A stretch of 64,000 nt of DNA from an uncultured Pelagibacteraceae bacterium. Lineage in GTDB: Bacteria; Pseudomonadota; Alphaproteobacteria; Pelagibacterales; Pelagibacteraceae. The notes under the pieces were generated by a model, which saw only the letters and a list, made by a program, of their open reading frames with translations, was not told where the DNA came from and ran no database searches. Shown piece after piece: positions 38,825-49,132 of this stretch; position 1 is the stretch's first letter, and the number at the start of each line of letters is the position of its first letter. Both the position numbers and the translations under genes were made by a program. The stretch covers positions 44,841 through 108,840 of the forward strand of contig CACJZL010000002.1 in NCBI GenBank assembly GCA_902597865.1, given 5' to 3'.

Positions 38825-38891
38825 AAGAATTTAAAAATTGTATTATATTTAATTTGTATTAATAGTTCTAATAATTTTTATAGGATTTAAA

Positions 38892-40271
38892 ATGAGCAAT
38901 TTGAAAAAAAAAATCGATAAAAAAGTAAACTTTGAATTTAATAAAGAATATATCAAAGTAATAGAAGAAAAAATTCAAAAAAACGATGTAAATTTTATTA
39001 CTAATTCTTTTAGAGAGATGCACCCTGCTGATGCAGCAGATATTATTGAACACCTAAGCCAAGGCGATAGAGAAAATCTTATCAAATTAAATAATTTTAA
39101 ATTAGATCCGGAATTATTCGTAGAATTAAATGAAAACATTCAATCTGAAATTATAAAATTACTTTCTACTGCTTCTATAATATTTATTCTTAAAAACTTA
39201 GAGTCCGATGATGCTATAAAAATATTAGAAAACATTGAAGAAAAAAGTAAAAATGAAATTCTAAGTTCTTTACCACCTAAAGATAGATTTGCTTTATTAG
39301 AAAGTTTAAGTTACCCCGAAGACTCTGCTGCACGTATTATGCAGAGAGAATTTACAGCTATTCCAAGTAATTGGTCTGTCGGACAAACAATTGATTATTT
39401 AAGAGAAAATAAAGATCTTCCTGAACAATTTTTAGAAATTTATATTATTGATAATGAATTTAAACCTCTTGGAACTGTCCCTTCATCAAAAGTTTTGAGA
39501 ACCCCTCGTGAAAGTAAAATGGTTGAAATTATGTTGGAGTCTCAAGTAACTATCCCAGTTGATATGGATCGAGAGGAAGTTGGAAGACTCTTTGAAAATT
39601 ACAATCTTAATTCAGCAGCTGTAATTGATAAAACAAAAAAATTAGTTGGCATGATTACTAGTGACGACATTTTAACTGTCCTTAAAGAAGAGGCAGAGGA
39701 AGATACTTTAAGACTAGCTGGTGTTGGTGATGAAGAAATTACTGATGGAGTAATTAAAAAAACACAAAGACGATTTAATTGGCTCTTATTAAATCTTTTT
39801 ACAGCCTTTTTAGCAACTTGGGTTATTAGTAAATTTGGTGCAACTATTGAACAAATGGTTGCTCTAGCTTTTTTAATGCCAATAGTAGCTTCAATGGGTG
39901 GTAATGCTGGAATGCAAACACTGGCTGTAACTATTCGTGGTATAGCTACAAATGATTTAACAAATAGCAACTTTTTAAAAATTGTTTTAAAAGAATTTAA
40001 TATTGGGGTTCTTAACGGGATTATTTTTGCAATAATAAGTGCTTTAATAGTTCAACTTTGGTTTAAAGATTATGTTTTATCCATAATCATTTCTATTTCG
40101 ATGATATTAAATATGATTGTTGCTGGCTTGTTTGGCATTTTAATTCCAGTGACATTAAAAAAACTTAATATTGACCCAGCGATAGCATCAAGCGTGTTTG
40201 TAACAACTGTTACAGATGTGATTGGTTTTTTATCCTTTTTAGGTATTGGTGCATACTTCTTTTACGGTTAA
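38892..40271 (+). CDS. mgtE: Magnesium transporter MgtE
   Basis: A 459-residue MgtE. The acidic cytosolic N domain (about 35-135) contains HPADAADIIEHL and LPPKDRFALLE. Two CBS domains follow (about 140-265), then five transmembrane helices from about 285, including the selectivity region PIVASMGGNAGMQTLAV (about 330-346). It is a Mg2+-gated channel in the inner membrane. The 3' end overlaps the convergent panC by 4 bp. Confidence 0.94.
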   Translation: MSNLKKKIDKKVNFEFNKEYIKVIEEKIQKNDVNFITNSFREMHPADAADIIEHLSQGDRENLIKLNNFKLDPELFVELNENIQSEIIKLLSTASIIFILKNLESDDAIKILENIEEKSKNEILSSLPPKDRFALLESLSYPEDSAARIMQREFTAIPSNWSVGQTIDYLRENKDLPEQFLEIYIIDNEFKPLGTVPSSKVLRTPRESKMVEIMLESQVTIPVDMDREEVGRLFENYNLNSAAVIDKTKKLVGMITSDDILTVLKEEAEEDTLRLAGVGDEEITDGVIKKTQRRFNWLLLNLFTAFLATWVISKFGATIEQMVALAFLMPIVASMGGNAGMQTLAVTIRGIATNDLTNSNFLKIVLKEFNIGVLNGIIFAIISALIVQLWFKDYVLSIIISISMILNMIVAGLFGILIPVTLKKLNIDPAIASSVFVTTVTDVIGFLSFLGIGAYFFYG

Positions 40272-41068
40272 AAATTATCAATTAATCTCACTTTCTTAAT
40301 ATAAAAACATACAAAGAGTTTTAAATTTTTTTTGTTAAAAACTGGACTAAGATTATTTTTGTTTCTCAATTCTAAATATTCAATTTTAATATTACTGTTG
40401 CTTTTAATACTTTGAAGTAAATAAGTTTTTTTAGTATCTTTTTTTATATTTTTGAACACTTCAATTATTTTTTGTGTAAATTTTTGCGCTATTATAATAC
40501 TTTTGTTATCAAGTAATTTGTTTCTGGATGAGTAGGGTAGTGAACTACTCATTCTAATGGTTTTACATAACACAACTTTTGTTTTAAATCTTTTTTTTAC
40601 AAAATTTTTGATTAAGAAATACTGTTGAAAATCTTTTTCTCCTAAAAAAATCTTTTTAACCTTAAGATCTTTTAAAAATTTATTTATAACAGCTAAAACT
40701 CCCTCAAAATGCCCTGGTCGATATTTACCGCATAATACCTTGTATTTTTTGTTAATACTAATTTTTTTTGGAGTATTTTTTGAGTAGATGTCTTTTATGT
40801 TTGGTACCAGAACATAATCTACTTTAAGCTTCCTTAAAATTTTTATATCTTTATTTAATGTTCTTGGGTAATTTTTATAATCGGTTTTCCGGTTAAATTG
40901 TGACGGATTAATGAATATACTTACTAAGGTTTTGTCACATGTTTTTTGGCAATTCCTAACTAAACTAATATGTCCTTTATGTAAACTGCCCATTGTTGGG
41001 ACAAATCCTATACTTGCCTTAAAATTAACTTCTTTATTAAGTTTATTAATACTTTTAAAAATAATCAT
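40268..41068 (-). CDS. panC: Pantothenate synthetase
   Basis: A 266-residue nucleotidyltransferase-fold enzyme that joins pantoate and beta-alanine using ATP. PTMGSLHKGH at residues 24-33 holds the ATP-binding HxGH. SIFINPSQF and FLGEKDFQQ are the other family signatures. A C-terminal region with RMSSSLPYSSRN replaces the usual DGLAMSSRN in diverged form. No panB or panD lies nearby. The start is 29 bp from the divergent galU start. Confidence 0.92.
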   Translation of the reverse strand: MIIFKSINKLNKEVNFKASIGFVPTMGSLHKGHISLVRNCQKTCDKTLVSIFINPSQFNRKTDYKNYPRTLNKDIKILRKLKVDYVLVPNIKDIYSKNTPKKISINKKYKVLCGKYRPGHFEGVLAVINKFLKDLKVKKIFLGEKDFQQYFLIKNFVKKRFKTKVVLCKTIRMSSSLPYSSRNKLLDNKSIIIAQKFTQKIIEVFKNIKKDTKKTYLLQSIKSNSNIKIEYLELRNKNNLSPVFNKKNLKLFVCFYIKKVRLIDNF

Positions 41069-41097
41069 TTATGGTAATTGAGTTAGTATAAGATTTT

Positions 41098-41913
41098 ATG
41101 ATTAAACAAGCAATAATACCTTTGGCTGGTTTAGGCACAAGACTTTTACCTTTAACTAGCGTTTTTGCAAAAGAATTATTACCTATCAATGGAAAGCCCG
41201 GAATACAATATATTTTAGACGAATGTATTGAAGCAGGAATTAAAGAAGTTGTCTTTATTATTTCTAAAAAAAAACAAATGATAAAAAATTATTTTCATAA
41301 CGACAAATTTTATAAGAAAATTATAAAGAAAAAAAAAGATCCAAGAATTATAAAAGAATATAAGCAAATCTTAAAATATAAAAAAATGATTAAATTTGTG
41401 TATCAAAATAAACCCCTTGGTACTGGCGATGCAGTTTTGAAGACGAAAAAATATATTAAAGACAAGTTTTTCTTAATGCTTCTGCCTGATGATCTAATAA
41501 TAAAAAAGAATTGTTCTAAATCTATGATAAAAATTCATAGACGCTACAAATCTTCTGTTATGGCAAGTATGAATGTGAATAAAAAAACAGTTTCAAGATG
41601 GGGCATATTTAAATTAAATAAAAAATTAGATAGGAATAATTACTTAATCAAAGATGTAATTGAAAAACCATCTATTGCTAGCGCTCCTTCAAACAAAGCG
41701 GTAATAGGAAGGTATATTCTACCTAAGAAAATATTTTCTAAATTATCAAAACAAAAACCAGGCAAGGGCGGAGAAATTCATATTACGGATGCAATTCAAT
41801 CTTTAATTAATGAAAACAGCAAGTTCATCGCTCATAATTTTTCAGGCAAATACTTAGATTGTGGAAGTATGAATGGTTATATAAAATCTACTTTGGAGAT
41901 AGCCAAATCATGA
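41098..41913 (+). CDS. galU: UTP--glucose-1-phosphate uridylyltransferase
   Basis: A 271-residue nucleotidyltransferase with GLGTRLLPLT at residues 11-20, KELLPINGKPGIQY after it and QNKPLGTGDAVL near 102-113. The first is the UTP-binding loop. It makes UDP-glucose, used by the next gene product, so the pair supplies UDP-glucuronate for surface glycans. A TATAAG box ends five bases before the ATG, so galU mRNA may have little or no leader if that box is used. The stop overlaps the ugd start. Confidence 0.93.
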   Translation: MIKQAIIPLAGLGTRLLPLTSVFAKELLPINGKPGIQYILDECIEAGIKEVVFIISKKKQMIKNYFHNDKFYKKIIKKKKDPRIIKEYKQILKYKKMIKFVYQNKPLGTGDAVLKTKKYIKDKFFLMLLPDDLIIKKNCSKSMIKIHRRYKSSVMASMNVNKKTVSRWGIFKLNKKLDRNNYLIKDVIEKPSIASAPSNKAVIGRYILPKKIFSKLSKQKPGKGGEIHITDAIQSLINENSKFIAHNFSGKYLDCGSMNGYIKSTLEIAKS

Positions 41914-43208
41914 AATTATGTATGATAGGAACAGGCTATGTAGGATTAGTTAGTGGTGTATGCTTTGCAGACTTAGGCAATGAAGTTATTTGTGTAGATA
42001 AAGATTTAGATAAGATTAGTTCCCTTAAAAAAGGAAAAGTTCCAATTTATGAGCCTGGACTTTCAGAATTAGTAATTAAAAATTTTAGAAATAAAAGATT
42101 AAATTTTTCAACAGATCTAAAAAAATCTGTTAAAGAGTCGGACATAATTTTTATTTGTGTTGGAACACCTACAAAAAAAGGTGGAAGCTCAGCAGATTTG
42201 AGTCAAATCTATAATGTAACTAAGGAGATAAGTTCCTCTATTAATAGATTTAAAATTATTATAACAAAATCAACAGTCCCTGTAACCACAGGTGATGAGA
42301 TTGAAAAAATTTTATCTAGAAAAAACAGTAAAAAAAAATTTTCAGTAGTTTCTAATCCAGAATTTTTGAGAGAAGGTGAGGCTATAAGAGATTTTTCTTA
42401 TCCTGATAGAGTGGTAATTGGAACGAATGACAAAAAAGCTGGCAAAATTATGAAAAATCTTTATAACCCACTTATTTCTAAAGGAGCTTCATATTTACAA
42501 ACATCTAGAAGAGCAGCAGAATTAATCAAATACGCCTCTAACGCTTTCTTAGCGACCAAAATAACTTTTATTAATGAAATAGCAAATCTATGCGAAAAAA
42601 CTGGGATTAATGTGGAAGATATATCTATAGGAATGGGTTTAGATAAAAGAATAGGTAGTAGATTTCTCAGAGCAGGCCCTGCCTACGGCGGATCTTGTTT
42701 TCCAAAAGATACAAAAGCAATCATTTCAACTGCTGACAAATTTAAAACTAACTTATCAGTGGTAAAATCTGTAATTAAATCGAATGAAAATAGATCAAAG
42801 ATTTTATTAGATCGAATTTATAGAATGTTAAATAAAAAAATAAAGAATAAGAAAATAACTTTTTTAGGTGTAACATTTAAGGCAAATACTGATGATATGA
42901 GAGATTCATCAAGTCTTAAAATGATACCGTGGTTATCAAGAAAAGGAGCTATAATAAAATACTTTGATCCAACAGGTTATAAAAATGAATTTTCAAAATT
43001 AAAAAATGTTACTAACAAAACATCAATTAAAGATGCTGTTCAAAATTCGGATCTTGTTATTTTACACACTGAATGGAATGAATTTAAATCAATAAATTTT
43101 AAAAATTTAGTTAAGGGTAAAAAGTTTATTATTTTTGATATGAGAAATTTGTATTCTTCTTTAAAAATTAAACAACAAGGTTTTAAATATTATAGTGTTG
43201 GAAAATAA
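41910..43208 (+). CDS. ugd: UDP-glucose 6-dehydrogenase
   Basis: A 432-residue enzyme oxidising UDP-glucose to UDP-glucuronate with two NAD+. The Rossmann GTGYVG motif is at residues 7-12, EFLREGEAI near 150-158, and the catalytic cysteine in GGSCFPKDT near residue 262. An upstream in-frame extension exists, but the NAD-binding fold begins at the ATG at 41910, which forms an ATGA overlap with galU. Three bases separate its stop from the convergent ridA-like gene. Confidence 0.94.
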   Translation: MKLCMIGTGYVGLVSGVCFADLGNEVICVDKDLDKISSLKKGKVPIYEPGLSELVIKNFRNKRLNFSTDLKKSVKESDIIFICVGTPTKKGGSSADLSQIYNVTKEISSSINRFKIIITKSTVPVTTGDEIEKILSRKNSKKKFSVVSNPEFLREGEAIRDFSYPDRVVIGTNDKKAGKIMKNLYNPLISKGASYLQTSRRAAELIKYASNAFLATKITFINEIANLCEKTGINVEDISIGMGLDKRIGSRFLRAGPAYGGSCFPKDTKAIISTADKFKTNLSVVKSVIKSNENRSKILLDRIYRMLNKKIKNKKITFLGVTFKANTDDMRDSSSLKMIPWLSRKGAIIKYFDPTGYKNEFSKLKNVTNKTSIKDAVQNSDLVILHTEWNEFKSINFKNLVKGKKFIIFDMRNLYSSLKIKQQGFKYYSVGK

Positions 43209-43211
43209 AAT

Positions 43212-43673
43212 TTATTTCAACTCAAATATTGAATCTACTTCTACCGAAACACCTAACGGTAAACTGTTTGTACTTACAGCAGCCCTAGTATGCATCCCAG
43301 CATCTCCAAAAACTGAAGCAATTAGATCTGATGCACCATTTAATACTTTAGGTTGATCTATAAATTCATCTGTTGAATTAACAAATCCTGTTAATTTTAC
43401 ACACGATTTTATTTTTGATAAATCATTATCACAAGCTTTTTTTACTTGCGCAATAATACTTAACGCACATCTTTTGGCAGCATTATAACCAGCTTCTGTA
43501 TCTAAATCTTTCCCAATTTTTCCTTTTATTAACTGACCACTTTCATCAATAGAAATTTGTCCAGAAACAAATAACATTTTTCCTGAAACTTTTGTCGCCA
43601 CATAATTTCCAACGGGCGCTTTTGCCTCGGGAAGATTTATTCTTAATTCTTTTATTTTTTCTTCATAACTCAT
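43212..43673 (-). CDS. RidA/YjgF family protein (long alphaproteobacterial form)
   Basis: A 153-residue member of the YjgF/YER057c/UK114 family. GQISIDESGQLIKGKIG-type sequence and the C-terminal MHTRAAVSTNSLPLGVSVEVDSIF are recognisable. RidA proteins hydrolyse reactive enamine/imine intermediates from PLP enzymes. The longer subfamily is less well studied, and the usual active-site Arg appears as R in THTRAA-type sequence. It starts inside the topA stop (ATGA), so it is co-transcribed with topA. Confidence 0.85.
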   Translation of the reverse strand: MSYEEKIKELRINLPEAKAPVGNYVATKVSGKMLFVSGQISIDESGQLIKGKIGKDLDTEAGYNAAKRCALSIIAQVKKACDNDLSKIKSCVKLTGFVNSTDEFIDQPKVLNGASDLIASVFGDAGMHTRAAVSTNSLPLGVSVEVDSIFELK

Positions 43674-46249
43674 TTTGATTTCCTTTTTTTTGATTTTTTT
43701 GTTTTATCGTATTCTTTCCGCTTCTCAATCAATATCAAAGCTTCTTCCATTGTCAATTCTGTTGGATCCTTTTCTTCAGGAATAGTTGCATTAAGAGATT
43801 TATACTTTATATAAGGCCCATATTGTCCCTTCATAACTCTTACAGGTTTTTTATCTTCAGGATGTTCACCTAAGTCTTTGATCATTGATGAAGACATTCT
43901 TCCAGGTTTTGCCTCAGATATTAAAGTTATGGCTCTGTTTAAACCAATTGAAAATAATTCATCTACACTTTCAATTCTTGCGGATTTATTTTCACACTTT
44001 AAGTACGGTCCAAATCTACCAACGTTGACTGTAATTTCTTTACCAATATCTGGATGAGTACCTAAAATTTTAGGTAGAGAGCATAGATATTTTGCTTTTT
44101 CTAAATCTATATTTTCTATGTCTAATCCTTTAGGGATTGATACATTTTTTAAATTATTTTCCTCTTTCTTTATTTTTCTTTTTTTTGTTTTTACTATTTC
44201 ATCTTCTAATAATTCGTATTGTAAATAAGGACCAAATCTTCCATTTTTTAAATAAATTTCTTTATCATTATCGTTTTTACCAATTAATTTAGGTTCCGCT
44301 AAATTTATTTGTTGAGATGCCTTAATCTTTGAAAGCGGTCTTGTAAACTTGCAATCTGGATAGTTAGAACAACCAATAAATGCACCACCCCTAAAACTAT
44401 TTTTTAAACTTAATGTACCTTCACCAGAAACGCATGTTTTGTTATATAATTTGCAGTTTCTATCAATTTTACCATCATTATTTCTTTCAAATATTAGATC
44501 CCCCAAACTTTCATTTAACATATCAAGAACTTCTCTAGTTCTTATCTCTTTTACAGATAAGACATTTTTATTAAAATCCTGCCAAAATTGATCTAATACA
44601 CTTAGCCAATTTTCTTTTCCTGAGGTTATGTCATCTAATTGATCTTCTAATTTTGCAGTAAAGTCATAATCAACATATCTTGCAAAAAGTTTTTCAAGAA
44701 AGGCAGATAAAAGTTTTCCTCTATCAGTTGGGAAAAATCTTTTATTAACAACGTCTGCATAACCTCTATTAGATATTACTGAAATAATACTTGCGTATGT
44801 AGAAGGACGACCGATACCTAATTCCTCTAATTTTTTAACTAAACTAGCTTCAGAATATCTTGGGGGTGGTTGTGTAAAATGTTGTTCATCTATAAAATCA
44901 GATATATTCACTTCTCCTTTTTCTACTTTTGGTAAAATATTTTCATCATTATTATCATCATCTAAATTAATTACCTTCATGAAACCATCAAACACTATCG
45001 TTGAACCCGACGACTTAAAGATATGTTCATTGTTATTTGACTCAATAATAATTGTTTTTCTATCAAATTTTGCTGGTGTCATTTGTGAAGATAGAGCTCT
45101 TGACCAAATCAAGTTATATAATTTATTTTGATCTGAGCTTAAATATTTTTTCATTTTTTCAGGTGTATTACTTATTTCTGTTGGTCTTATAGCCTCATGA
45201 GCCTCTTGCGCATTTTTTGCCTTTTTACCCGAGTAATTAATTGGTTGATCAGGTAAATATTCATTACCAAAGTTATCACTTATGAAGTTTCTAAAAACTG
45301 GCAAAGCTTCTTTAGATATATTGGTACCATCTGTTCGCATGTAAGTGATTAATCCTTTTGTTTCACCTTCAATTTCAATACCCTGATACAGCCTTTGAGC
45401 AATTTGCATTGTTCTAGAAGCTCCAAAACCAAGTTTACTTGAAGCTGACTGTTGCATAGTTGAAGTTGTAAAAGGTCCAGAAGGATTTCTGGAATATATT
45501 TTTGATGTAATATCTGTAATTATGTATTTACCTTTTTTTATTTTTTCTATTGCTTGATTAATATCGTCTTTATTTTTGAAACTAAATTTTTCAATTTTTT
45601 TATTTTCAATTTGAAAAATATTTGATGTTATTAAATTTCCATCATTCGTTTTAAAATTTACTTTTAAAGACCAAAATTCCTCAGGCTTAAAAATTTCGAT
45701 TTCATGTTCTCTTTCGGTTAAAAGTCTCAGAGCAACAGATTGTACTCTACCCGCTGATTTAGACCCTGGTAGTTTAGTCCAAAGTATGGGGGAAATATTA
45801 AAACCTACTAAATAATCTAAGGCACGTCTTGCCATATAAGCATTTACAAGATCAGATTCTATTTCTCTTGGATTTTCTATTCCATTTGTGACTGCCTTTT
45901 TAGTTATTTCATTAAAAACAACTCTTTCAATTTTTTTGTCCTTAAGTAATTTTTTTTCATTTAAAAATTCTTTAACATGCCATGCAATTGCTTCACCTTC
46001 TCTGTCAGGGTCTGTAGCAAGTATTATTTTTTTAGAGTCTTTTGCTACATCGGAAATTTCTTTTAAATATTTTTTAGAAAAACTATCAATTTCCCAAATC
46101 ATCTTAAATTCATTTTCAGGATCTACTGAGCCATTCTTAGATGGAAGATCTCTAATATGTCCATAGCTAGCGAGGACTGTATAATCATTTCCTAGATATT
46201 TATTTATTGTTTTTGCCTTAGCAGGACTTTCAACAATTACTAGATTCAT
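43670..46249 (-). CDS. topA: DNA topoisomerase I
   Basis: An 859-residue type IA topoisomerase that relaxes negative supercoils. A TOPRIM domain is at the N-terminus (VESPAKAKTINKYLG and DPDREGEAIAWH). The catalytic tyrosine lies in LITYMRTDGT near residue 302. PPPRYSEASLVKKLEELGIGRPSTYA follows near 465-490. The C-terminal part has one cysteine-based zinc ribbon (from about residue 595, ending FIGCSNYPDC) and at least three zinc-less repeat units with GRFGPYL or GQYGPYI. It heads a minus-strand pair with the RidA-like gene. Confidence 0.96.
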   Translation of the reverse strand: MNLVIVESPAKAKTINKYLGNDYTVLASYGHIRDLPSKNGSVDPENEFKMIWEIDSFSKKYLKEISDVAKDSKKIILATDPDREGEAIAWHVKEFLNEKKLLKDKKIERVVFNEITKKAVTNGIENPREIESDLVNAYMARRALDYLVGFNISPILWTKLPGSKSAGRVQSVALRLLTEREHEIEIFKPEEFWSLKVNFKTNDGNLITSNIFQIENKKIEKFSFKNKDDINQAIEKIKKGKYIITDITSKIYSRNPSGPFTTSTMQQSASSKLGFGASRTMQIAQRLYQGIEIEGETKGLITYMRTDGTNISKEALPVFRNFISDNFGNEYLPDQPINYSGKKAKNAQEAHEAIRPTEISNTPEKMKKYLSSDQNKLYNLIWSRALSSQMTPAKFDRKTIIIESNNNEHIFKSSGSTIVFDGFMKVINLDDDNNDENILPKVEKGEVNISDFIDEQHFTQPPPRYSEASLVKKLEELGIGRPSTYASIISVISNRGYADVVNKRFFPTDRGKLLSAFLEKLFARYVDYDFTAKLEDQLDDITSGKENWLSVLDQFWQDFNKNVLSVKEIRTREVLDMLNESLGDLIFERNNDGKIDRNCKLYNKTCVSGEGTLSLKNSFRGGAFIGCSNYPDCKFTRPLSKIKASQQINLAEPKLIGKNDNDKEIYLKNGRFGPYLQYELLEDEIVKTKKRKIKKEENNLKNVSIPKGLDIENIDLEKAKYLCSLPKILGTHPDIGKEITVNVGRFGPYLKCENKSARIESVDELFSIGLNRAITLISEAKPGRMSSSMIKDLGEHPEDKKPVRVMKGQYGPYIKYKSLNATIPEEKDPTELTMEEALILIEKRKEYDKTKKSKKRKSK

Positions 46250-46285
46250 GTAAACAAAAAATCATAAATAAGATTGATAGTCAAA

Positions 46286-46873
46286 TTAATAAATTTTTGA
46301 TTTAGATTCTGTATTATTTCTCAAGCGTTTTATATTTTCTCTATGAGTGAAAAAAATCAAAATGAACATCATAAAGTAAAAATAGTAGTCAGAATTAGAA
46401 TTATAAAAAAAGTGAAAAATTGGAATTGTTAAACTTGCAAGTAAAGAACTTAATGATGAAAATTTAAAAAGCATAAAAACAAAAATCCAAACAACTCCAA
46501 AAATTAAAGCAGTAAAAATATCTAAACAACAAAGAATTCCAAGATAAGATGCAACGCCTTTACCACCTTTAAATTTTAACCAAATAGGGAAGACGTGTCC
46601 TATAAAAATTGACAATGCAGATATATATATATAATCGTTCATGAAAAATTTTATATATAAAATTGGAAGAACAGCTTTTAATATATCGAAAACTAAAGTT
46701 GAGTAACCTAAAACTTTGTTACCAGCTCTTAATACATTTGTTGCACCAATATTACCAGATCCTATTTCACGAATATCTTTTTTTAAAAAAATTTTAGTTA
46801 AAAGTAATCCAAAGGGTATGGATCCAAATAAATAACTTACTAGTATAATAAAAAATAACTCAAAATTTAGCAT
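46286..46873 (-). CDS. plsY: Glycerol-3-phosphate acyltransferase PlsY
   Basis: A 195-residue integral membrane acyltransferase that uses acyl-phosphate to acylate glycerol-3-phosphate. Family motifs GSGNIGATNVLR (about residues 37-48) and GGKGVASYLG (about 104-113) are clear, with five to six membrane spans. Its start overlaps the end of the pyrC-like gene by 7 bp, so it is the last gene of a pyrB-pyrC-plsY unit. Confidence 0.93.
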   Translation of the reverse strand: MLNFELFFIILVSYLFGSIPFGLLLTKIFLKKDIREIGSGNIGATNVLRAGNKVLGYSTLVFDILKAVLPILYIKFFMNDYIYISALSIFIGHVFPIWLKFKGGKGVASYLGILCCLDIFTALIFGVVWIFVFMLFKFSSLSSLLASLTIPIFHFFYNSNSDYYFYFMMFILIFFTHRENIKRLRNNTESKSKIY

Positions 46874-48153
46874 TTATATAGTTCTGCGCCTTTAATATAT
46901 GTATTAAGCACTTTACCTTGAAGTTTTTTATCCTCGATGCATGTATTCTTAGATTTACTGATCATATTTTCTTTTTTTACTATCCAAGGTTTAAATAAAT
47001 CGACTATACAGAAGTCAGCATCGTTTCCTATAGATAAACTTCCTTTATCTATCTTTAATATTTTTGCAGGATTGCTTGTTAAACACTGAATTATTTTAGA
47101 CAGTTTTAAAGACTCATTGTGAAATAACTCTAGAGCGAGGGATAATAAAGTTTCTATACCTGATGCACCAGTTGCAGCTTGAGAGAATGTTAACCTTTTT
47201 GACTCTTCGTCTTCAGGTTTGTGATCTGAAACTATGACTTCAATTAAATCCTGATTAATACCTTTTATTAATGAAAGTCTATCATCCTCTGTTCGAAGTG
47301 GGGGTGAAAGTTTTAAAAAAGTTCTAAAATCTCCAATATCATTTTCGTTAAGTGATAAGTTATTAATAGAAACTCCAGTTGTAAAGTTTACATTATCTTT
47401 ACTGCGCTTAATTACTTCTAAAGATTTTGCTGAAGATATTTGTGAGATATGATACCTGCAATTATAATCTTGAAGTAAACTTAAATCTCTTTCAACAATT
47501 ATTTTCTCTGCATAATCTGGTATTCCATGTAGACCCAGTTTAGTTGCGATAATCCCATCATTCACCTGGCCGTTTTTTGCTAATTCAAAATCTTCTGCAT
47601 GTTGTATGATTAAAGAGTTCAAATCGTAAGCAGATTTCATTATTCTAGACATTACTCTTGTGTTTTGAATTGTTTTTATTCCATCCGTGAAACCAATTAT
47701 TCCTTTTTTTTGTAAAAGGCCAAACTCATTCATATTATTACCTTCAAGATTTTTAGTCAAAGTAGCCGTTGGGAATATATTTATTTTTGATTTATCTCGT
47801 CCTCTCCTTTTTAAAAAATCAACCATGGAAACGTTATCAATAACAGGTGAAGTATTTGGCATTGTGACAACAGATGTAACCCCACCTGCTAAGGCTGCAT
47901 TACTTAATGTTTTAAAATTTTCTTTATACTCAAAGCCTGGCTCACCAACAAAAACCCTCATATCGATTAAACCAGGAAATATATATTTTTCTTTGAGATC
48001 TATGAATTTTTCACGTGAGGGAATATTATTTTTATTTACTTTTTTTCCTATCGCCTCAATTTTTCCATTCTCATTAATAATTAAACCACCTAATTCCTCT
48101 ACGGAATTAGCTGGATCAATTATGTTTGCATTTAAAAAATATTGTTTCTTCAT
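46867..48153 (-). CDS. pyrC: Pseudo-dihydroorotase (PyrC-like partner of PyrB)
   Basis: A 428-residue amidohydrolase-fold protein aligning along its length with type I dihydroorotases. At the first metal site, though, the normal DxHVHxREPG reads [10 protein letters not shown]: both histidines of HxH are replaced (Arg66, Phe68) and the substrate Arg is Gly70. Later histidines (IIQHAED, YHISQ) and the SDH motif remain. Such non-catalytic PyrC homologs (often called PyrX or pDHO) assemble with and support PyrB in several proteobacteria. It overlaps pyrB by 4 bp, consistent with subunit coupling. A catalytic dihydroorotase should exist elsewhere. Confidence 0.85.
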   Translation of the reverse strand: MKKQYFLNANIIDPANSVEELGGLIINENGKIEAIGKKVNKNNIPSREKFIDLKEKYIFPGLIDMRVFVGEPGFEYKENFKTLSNAALAGGVTSVVTMPNTSPVIDNVSMVDFLKRRGRDKSKINIFPTATLTKNLEGNNMNEFGLLQKKGIIGFTDGIKTIQNTRVMSRIMKSAYDLNSLIIQHAEDFELAKNGQVNDGIIATKLGLHGIPDYAEKIIVERDLSLLQDYNCRYHISQISSAKSLEVIKRSKDNVNFTTGVSINNLSLNENDIGDFRTFLKLSPPLRTEDDRLSLIKGINQDLIEVIVSDHKPEDEESKRLTFSQAATGASGIETLLSLALELFHNESLKLSKIIQCLTSNPAKILKIDKGSLSIGNDADFCIVDLFKPWIVKKENMISKSKNTCIEDKKLQGKVLNTYIKGAELYKC

Positions 48154-49091
48154 TTTTCACAAAAAATTTTTAAACAGGCCATTCTTACCGCAACACCTAA
48201 CTCAACCTGTTCTTTGATTACGCTTTTATTTATATCGTCAGCAAGTTTGGTATCAATTTCAATACCTCTATTCATTGGCCCAGGATGCATAATTATTGCA
48301 TCTTTCTTTGCTTTTTCTAGTTTGTCAGGAGTTAAGCCATAATACTCATAATATTCTCTATTTGACGACAAAAATGAACTACTCATCCTCTCATTTTGTA
48401 ACCTTAACATCATAACTATATCACAATCTTTTACACCTTCTTTCATATTTGAAAATGTTTTAACTCCAAATTTTTCAATATCTTTTGGCATTAGATTTGT
48501 TGGGGCAACTATATTTACCTCAGCACCTAACATGTTTAATAAAAAAATATTTGATCTAGCTACTCTTGAGTGTAAAATGTCTCCACAAATAGCAATTCGC
48601 AAACCTTCAATTTTTTTCTTTTTTTCGATTATTGTAAGTGCATCAAGTAAAGCTTGTGTTGGATGTTCACGTCTACCATCACCAGCATTTAAAACTGAAC
48701 AATTTACTTTCTGTGAAAGAAGATTTGACGCTCCACTATCTTGATGTCTTACTACAATTATATCTGGATGCATTGCATTTAGTGTCATTGCAGTGTCGAT
48801 TAATGTTTCACCTTTTTTAATAGCAGAATTAGTTATATTCATCGACATCACATCTGCACCAAGTCTTTTTCCAGCTAGTTCAAAAGAACTTTGGGTTCTC
48901 GTCGAAGGTTCAAAAAAAAGATTTATTTGAGTTTTTCCTCTAAGAATATCTAACTTTTTGTTTTTGCTTTTATTGAGTGAAATAAATTTCTTTGCTTCAT
49001 CTAAGATAAGTTTTACATCTGAAATAGAAAGATCTTGGATACCTAGTAGGTGTTTTTGAGAAATTTTAACAGCGTTATTGTTTATAGCCAT
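48150..49091 (-). CDS. pyrB: Aspartate carbamoyltransferase catalytic subunit
   Basis: A 313-residue carbamoyltransferase. The carbamoyl-phosphate loop STRT lies at residues 63-66 ([12 protein letters not shown]), and [12 protein letters not shown] and MHPGPMNRG follow in the right order. It makes N-carbamoyl-aspartate for pyrimidines. The ATG at 49091 ([11 protein letters not shown]) was chosen over a start 13 codons upstream because conservation begins near HLLGIQDLS. No pyrI gene is present; the adjacent PyrC-like protein is the likely structural partner. Confidence 0.94.
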   Translation of the reverse strand: MAINNNAVKISQKHLLGIQDLSISDVKLILDEAKKFISLNKSKNKKLDILRGKTQINLFFEPSTRTQSSFELAGKRLGADVMSMNITNSAIKKGETLIDTAMTLNAMHPDIIVVRHQDSGASNLLSQKVNCSVLNAGDGRREHPTQALLDALTIIEKKKKIEGLRIAICGDILHSRVARSNIFLLNMLGAEVNIVAPTNLMPKDIEKFGVKTFSNMKEGVKDCDIVMMLRLQNERMSSSFLSSNREYYEYYGLTPDKLEKAKKDAIIMHPGPMNRGIEIDTKLADDINKSVIKEQVELGVAVRMACLKIFCEK

Positions 49092-49132
49092 TAAAACCAA
49101 CTCTATAGCTTTAAAGTGTTGATATTGCAAGC

